From CADCVQ01 sp038260305 (GTDB lineage Bacteria; Actinomycetota; Thermoleophilia; Solirubrobacterales; Solirubrobacteraceae), in assembly GCA_038260305.1 (NCBI GenBank), contig JBBSNY010000004.1, positions 62,001 through 126,000 on the forward strand: DNA of 64,000 bases, in the 5' to 3' direction. Each line of letters opens with the position of its first letter. Within the stretch, counting starts at the first letter, position 1. Positions 60,159 through 64,000 of the stretch are shown in pieces. The notes under the pieces are model-generated. The model did no database searches. It was not told the DNA's origin and saw only the letters and a list, made by a program, of their open reading frames with translations. A program made the position numbers and the translations under genes.

Positions 60159-61909
60159 CCCGCCGGCCCGCTTGGCGGGGCGGGAGGGTGGTCGAGGATC
60201 GCGAGGATGCGCTCGGTCGGATCGCCGCCCGCGGCATCGGCGCCGAGTGCCGACAGCAGCTCCTCGCGACCCGGCAGCGGCGTGCCGGCGGCCCAGCGCT
60301 CGAGCCACGCCGCGAGCTCGGCCGCGTCGTGGGCGACGGGCACGGTGCTGTCGCCGCCGAGCGGCCACGACCACGCGAAGCCCATGAGGTTCAGGGCGAT
60401 CACCGGCGTGCCGACGAGCGCCGCCTGCAGGGTCGCGGCCGTGATCGTGCCGATGCACAGGTCGCAGCCGGCGAGGACGTCGCGGATCGGCGACGTGCGA
60501 TCGATCTCGAAGCTCGTGTCGGGGAAGCGCGCGGCGAGCGCGTCCTCGGCCTGCTGGCCGCCCGAAGGATGCGGTCGCAGGACGATCTGCGTGTGCGGGC
60601 AGCGTTCGCGCAGGACCTCGATCGCGGTCGTGAACTGGCGCATCGCGATGCGCGGGCTCGTCAGCCCGACGTCGGGCAAGGCCGGCTGGGCAAGCACGAG
60701 CACCCGCGAGCGGCGCCCCGCCGGTGGCGCGGCTCGCGTCGGCGGTGCGGGTGCATGGGGCTCGGGATAGCCGACGACGTGGATCGGCCGGTCGAGGTCG
60801 GTGATCGGCGGCGCGACGGCGTGCGACCACAGCAGCGACTCGTCGCAGATGTCGAGGTCGGCGAGCGTCTGCGGCAGCAGGCACGCGCCGTGCGCTAGCG
60901 CCAGCGTGCGGATCCCCGCGGCCTGCGCCTCGCGCACGACGAGGCGCGCGCCCGGCTCGACGTCCCACGCGCTGACGATGCAGTCCGGCGGCGTGCGCCG
61001 GAACTGGCGTCGCAGTAGCGTGGCCATCGCGAGGTCCGACGCGGCGCGCTCGCAGGCGATGACGAGGACCTCGGCGTGCGCCGCCGGCCCAAGGTCGAGC
61101 CCGGACCGCTCCAGGCGCCCGGGCGCCGTCGCGCGAGCGGCGGCGATCGCGGCGGCGGCCGCGCGCTCGGCCCGCCGGCGCCCGGTCGGGCCGGGCGTGC
61201 CGATCCAGCCACCCTGCGACGCCATCCGCAGCGCGCGGCGGGGCCCGGTCGGCGGGTTGCGCAGCATGACCGCGGGGCGCCGGCCGCGATCGGCGAGCAT
61301 CCGATCGACGAGCGCCATCAGCGGCCAGTAGCTGACGACCAGCACGCTGCCGCGCCGCAGGCGCGACGGGAACCCCAGCTCACGCGCCGCGCCGACGAGG
61401 CGCCGTCGCGTCGCGCTCGCCGGGCGGGGAGCGTTCGCGTCCGCCGCGCGGGCGACGGCGGGCTCCTCCTGCACGGCGACCGCGGCCGCGGCCGCCACGG
61501 CCGCGGCGATCCTGCGCGTGCGATCGTCGGGGCCGACGAGGACGATCGCGTCGGCGCCCGATCGCGCGAGCGCGCGGCGCAGTGCCTCAGCCTGACCGAG
61601 CACGGCGACCATCGAGCGCTCGATCGCGAGCTCCCAAAGCCACGGCAGGCACAGCCCGTCGACCGTCAGTGCAGCGTCGAGTACGTCACGGCAGTGCGCG
61701 ACGGCCTCGAGCCCGCCGCGGTGAATCTCCCACCGCGTCGGTTGGTCGAGATGGTCGTCGGCGGGCACGCCGTCGGGCAGGCACATGCCGTGCGCGGGCG
61801 CGATGTCGAGCACGACGTCGTGCCCGGGCGTCAGTTGCGCGGTGTCGAGGCCGTCCGACGTGGGGTGCACGCGCAGCGCCCGTGCACCGCCCGACCGAGG
61901 CACGCTCAC
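60092..61909 (-). CDS. putative capsule glycosyltransferase (GT-B fold)
   Basis: A 605-residue protein of uncertain family. The C-terminal half looks like a GT-B donor domain: IVLRPHPSGGQQAEDALAAR contains an HP motif, and CDLCIGTITAATLQAALVGT is a nucleotide-sugar loop. HP and Ser/Thr motifs in this order are seen in bacterial sialyl- and polysialyltransferases, so a nonulosonic-acid transferase is possible but unproven. The N-terminal 250 residues are Ala/Arg-rich. The GTG start overlaps the stop of the upstream gene (GTGA). Confidence 0.6.
   Translation of the reverse strand: MSVPRSGGARALRVHPTSDGLDTAQLTPGHDVVLDIAPAHGMCLPDGVPADDHLDQPTRWEIHRGGLEAVAHCRDVLDAALTVDGLCLPWLWELAIERSMVAVLGQAEALRRALARSGADAIVLVGPDDRTRRIAAAVAAAAAVAVQEEPAVARAADANAPRPASATRRRLVGAARELGFPSRLRRGSVLVVSYWPLMALVDRMLADRGRRPAVMLRNPPTGPRRALRMASQGGWIGTPGPTGRRRAERAAAAAIAAARATAPGRLERSGLDLGPAAHAEVLVIACERAASDLAMATLLRRQFRRTPPDCIVSAWDVEPGARLVVREAQAAGIRTLALAHGACLLPQTLADLDICDESLLWSHAVAPPITDLDRPIHVVGYPEPHAPAPPTRAAPPAGRRSRVLVLAQPALPDVGLTSPRIAMRQFTTAIEVLRERCPHTQIVLRPHPSGGQQAEDALAARFPDTSFEIDRTSPIRDVLAGCDLCIGTITAATLQAALVGTPVIALNLMGFAWSWPLGGDSTVPVAHDAAELAAWLERWAAGTPLPGREELLSALGADAAGGDPTERILAILDHPPAPPSGPAGQGSSGASGTSGAKRSRNASMS
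60159..60179 (+). terminator. hairpin after the acyltransferase gene
   Basis: CCCGCC (60159-60164) pairs with GGCGGG (60174-60179) directly after the plus-strand stop; it lies inside the convergent coding region. Confidence 0.35.
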
Positions 61910-63222
61910 CGGCTGCCGGCGAGCGCCGATCCGGCGCTCGTCTCGCCGTTCTGCGAGCCGGATGCGAGCTCGCTGAGGCGCCGGTAGTACAGCGCCCCGA
62001 CGTCGAACGGCTCGTGCTCGCCGTAGACCGTGAGCCGCAGCAGCTCGGCGCGAGCGCCGTCGCCGAGCACGTGGCGCCGGCCCTCGACATGGCGCTCGAG
62101 GTAGGCGACGACCTCGTCGGCGTTCGCGGCGGTCACGGCTGCACCCGGGACGGAGTCAAACAGCGTCTCGATGTCGTGCAGGTAGGCGGGGTTCAGCAGG
62201 ACCTTGTCCTGCAGGACGACCTCGATGCCGATCGACGAGCCGATGTCGATGACGACGTCGGCCTCGCGGATGACCGACACGGAGTTCAGCCCGGTGAGGT
62301 CATGCAGGCGATCCCACGCGATGCCCGGGTCGGAGCGCAGTGGGTCGCCGTCGTTGCCGCGCGAGCGCGGGTGACCCATGACCGCCAGGGAGATCCCGTC
62401 GATGTCCTGCAGCCGTCGGACGAGCGCGACGGCCGCCGGCGCGTCGACGCGGTTGACCCACTTGGGCACCATGAAGACGACCTTGACCCGCTTGCCGGGC
62501 TCGCCGGGCCACTGAAACGGCGGCGCGAGACGGCGGTTGACGTCGAACCAGTCCGGTGCCCAGCGCAGCGAACCCCACGTTTGCGTGATGTCGGGGTCGC
62601 AGCGCGCGTAGTCGACGTGCATGCGCCGATGATGCTCGGAGTCCATGACATAGGCGGCGAAGCGGTTGCGGTCGCTGAAGTCCAGCTCGCCGCGCGCGTT
62701 GAGGGCAGCGATCTCGTCGTTGGGCATCGGGTCGAGCTTGATGCTGATGCCGTGGGGCAGGCCGACCGTCGGCACGCCGAGCAGGCGCGCGGCGACGATG
62801 AAGCTCACGCGCGGCTGCTGCGATCCGTCGCCGTGCACCAGCGACCGCGCAAAGCTACGCACGACCGCGACGACGCCGGCCGGCGAGCCGAGCCGATCGT
62901 AGGCGGGCGGCAGTCCGTAGCCCCATTCGACCGCGACGAGGCGGACGCGATGGCGGCGCAGCATGAACAGCGCGTACGGCACCGTCACCCGCGCGCGCCC
63001 GACGATCCGGCGCCACGGCGAAGCGTCCTCTCCGGCCGGTCGCAGCTCGTGCAGCCGGAAGCGCGGATAGCCGCGCAGCAGCGCGATGCGGTGATCGCCG
63101 GCCACGTCGTAGGGGCCCGACATGACGGCATGCACCGTCTCGCCTTCCTCGAGCAGCCTCCACGCCAGCGGAGCCATGTGGTCGACGTCAGGTGACATCC
63201 GAAAAACGATCAGGTAGCTCAC
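61906..63222 (-). CDS. putative surface-glycan transferase
   Basis: A 438-residue protein. VSYLIVFRMSPDVDHMAPLA opens a Rossmann-like N-terminal domain; VPTVGLPHGISIKLD is a conserved central loop and ADVVIDIGSSIGIEVVLQDK resembles the donor-binding region of GT-B capsule enzymes (CDP-glycerol or sialyl-type). Role inferred only from fold and the neighbour at 60092. GTG 63222 is used; ATG 63198 is possible. No ribosome site or clear -10 box is visible. Confidence 0.6.
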   Translation of the reverse strand: MSYLIVFRMSPDVDHMAPLAWRLLEEGETVHAVMSGPYDVAGDHRIALLRGYPRFRLHELRPAGEDASPWRRIVGRARVTVPYALFMLRRHRVRLVAVEWGYGLPPAYDRLGSPAGVVAVVRSFARSLVHGDGSQQPRVSFIVAARLLGVPTVGLPHGISIKLDPMPNDEIAALNARGELDFSDRNRFAAYVMDSEHHRRMHVDYARCDPDITQTWGSLRWAPDWFDVNRRLAPPFQWPGEPGKRVKVVFMVPKWVNRVDAPAAVALVRRLQDIDGISLAVMGHPRSRGNDGDPLRSDPGIAWDRLHDLTGLNSVSVIREADVVIDIGSSIGIEVVLQDKVLLNPAYLHDIETLFDSVPGAAVTAANADEVVAYLERHVEGRRHVLGDGARAELLRLTVYGEHEPFDVGALYYRRLSELASGSQNGETSAGSALAGSR

Positions 63223-63352
63223 CGCAAGGAGGCAGTCTTGCAGGATGACCCGACTGCCCGCGGTGAATATCGGCGCCGGCGGTCGCCATCGCCCGGATTC
63301 CGCTGTGACACCGGGTAGCTTTTGCGCAAGGCCGCCCACGAACAGCACCTCC

Positions 63353-64000
63353 TTGAGCTCCCCACGCCCCCAGCTGAAGCTGCACCGCTTCGAGCGAGTC
63401 GACGCGACCACGAGCATAGCCCTGGTGCGCGTCACCGGCGTCTGGCTTTCACAGACGCATGAGGAGCTCACGGCGCCGACGCTGCTCGTCGACGATGGCG
63501 AGCGCACGCACCGCGTCAAGCAGCTACTCGGTCCCGGTGCCGCTGCTCCCACGGCGGGCCCCGACGGGCCCCTCTGGCGCGGCGCGTTCTCGGTCACGAA
63601 GGCGCTCGTCGACAACCCGAGCGTCTCGTACGCGCTCGACACCGGGCACGGCCTCATCGTCCTGCCGGCGCCGCACGAGATGCCGCGTGCCGGCACCCCA
63701 CCCGCCGCCCCCGCGCCCGCATCGCGCGCGTCCGCGCGATCCGCGCCGGAGCTCCCGATCGAGCCGGAGGTCGACGTCGCCGCGGAGATCCGCCTGTCGG
63801 AGGAGGCGCTGCGCAAGACGGCCGCCCAGACGCGCAGGTCCACCTCTGAGGTGGCGCGGCTGTCGGAGTCCGCGCGCGAGCTCGAGCAGCAGGTCTCCGG
63901 GCTCGGGGCGCTCGCCGCCGGAGCCCACCGCGGCGTTCACTCCGTCTTCGAGCAGCTCGCGCGCGCGGGCGCGCACCAGGCGCTCGAGGAGCAGGCCCGC
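63353..64000 (+). CDS. coiled-coil protein, N-terminal part (runs off right edge)
   Basis: Open to the end of the window (216 codons). Residues 8-110 form a strand-rich domain (LKLHRFERVDATTSIALVRV, WRGAFSVTKALVDNPSVSYA) that I do not recognise, followed by a Pro/Ala linker and a coiled coil (EIRLSEEALRKTAAQTRRST). The layout recalls the N-terminal-domain-plus-coiled-coil proteins at 33903 and 37981. A TAGCTT hexamer (63316-63321) lies upstream. No ATG is available; TTG 63353 or GTG 63425 is the start. Confidence 0.55.
   Translation, partial: MSSPRPQLKLHRFERVDATTSIALVRVTGVWLSQTHEELTAPTLLVDDGERTHRVKQLLGPGAAAPTAGPDGPLWRGAFSVTKALVDNPSVSYALDTGHGLIVLPAPHEMPRAGTPPAAPAPASRASARSAPELPIEPEVDVAAEIRLSEEALRKTAAQTRRSTSEVARLSESARELEQQVSGLGALAAGAHRGVHSVFEQLARAGAHQALEEQAR

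Overview
The window is very GC-rich and almost fully coding, with many GTG and TTG starts and many 4-base ATGA/GTGA gene overlaps. Many genes have a TANNNT -10 hexamer only 6-10 bases upstream of the start codon, so their mRNAs are probably leaderless. Together with an XPB-type helicase pair, an LPRTG sortase substrate and a B12-mutase catalytic subunit, this suggests an actinobacterium, most likely Solirubrobacterales/Thermoleophilia (Conexibacter or Solirubrobacter-like). That placement is inference. I saw no rRNA, tRNA, CRISPR array, insertion sequence or prophage, and no gene-free stretch longer than about 210 bases.

Layout. 1-12,400 is mixed: a partial SRPBCC-like gene, a HicB-like protein, a large secreted zinc carboxypeptidase, a MazF/ribbon-helix-helix toxin-antitoxin pair, XPB helicase with its partner, a methylmalonyl-CoA-mutase-type catalytic subunit and an HtrA protease. 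12,617-15,908 is a kdsB-kdsD-kdsA operon for CMP-Kdo, unexpected in a presumed monoderm, followed by a glycosyltransferase. 16,120-18,393 holds a ferritin-like protein, a small secreted protein and a Crp/Fnr regulator. 18,488-20,961 is an SGNH/MBOAT O-acetylation pair. 21,082-31,154 holds a SpsF-like cytidylyltransferase, an ECF sigma factor with a very large membrane partner, and a nonulosonic (sialic-like) acid block: a NeuA-PseG fusion, NeuB, an AAC(3)-fold acyltransferase, a DUF4910 protein and a methyltransferase.

31,241-46,482 is the strangest part: a Wzz/BY-kinase and an oxidoreductase; a protein with Pro-Glu-Arg repeats, a coiled coil, a His/Asp-rich repeat and a zinc ribbon; a Ser/Thr pseudokinase with a SPOR-like end; and a five-gene operon of LamG/beta-helix protein, O-antigen-ligase-like enzyme, LPRTG surface protein, coiled-coil/amino-acid-adenylation fusion and carrier protein. 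46,658-63,222 is a polysaccharide factory: glycosyltransferases, a nucleotidyltransferase, two sugar-nucleotide dehydratase/reductases, a second Wzy/WaaL-like protein, a polyprenyl-phosphate sugar transferase, a sialidase-like propeller, a Wzx-like flippase, an acyltransferase and two putative capsule transferases. A partial coiled-coil gene runs off the right end.

Together the right three quarters describe production, activation, assembly, acylation and export of acidic cell-surface glycans (Kdo and nonulosonic acids), with a possible amino-acyl carrier system. The most unusual signal is at the DNA level: three genes (SpsF-like, pseudokinase, sialidase-like) are each preceded by a tiny ORF that starts leaderlessly at a -10 box and ends in an ATGA overlap with the main start codon.
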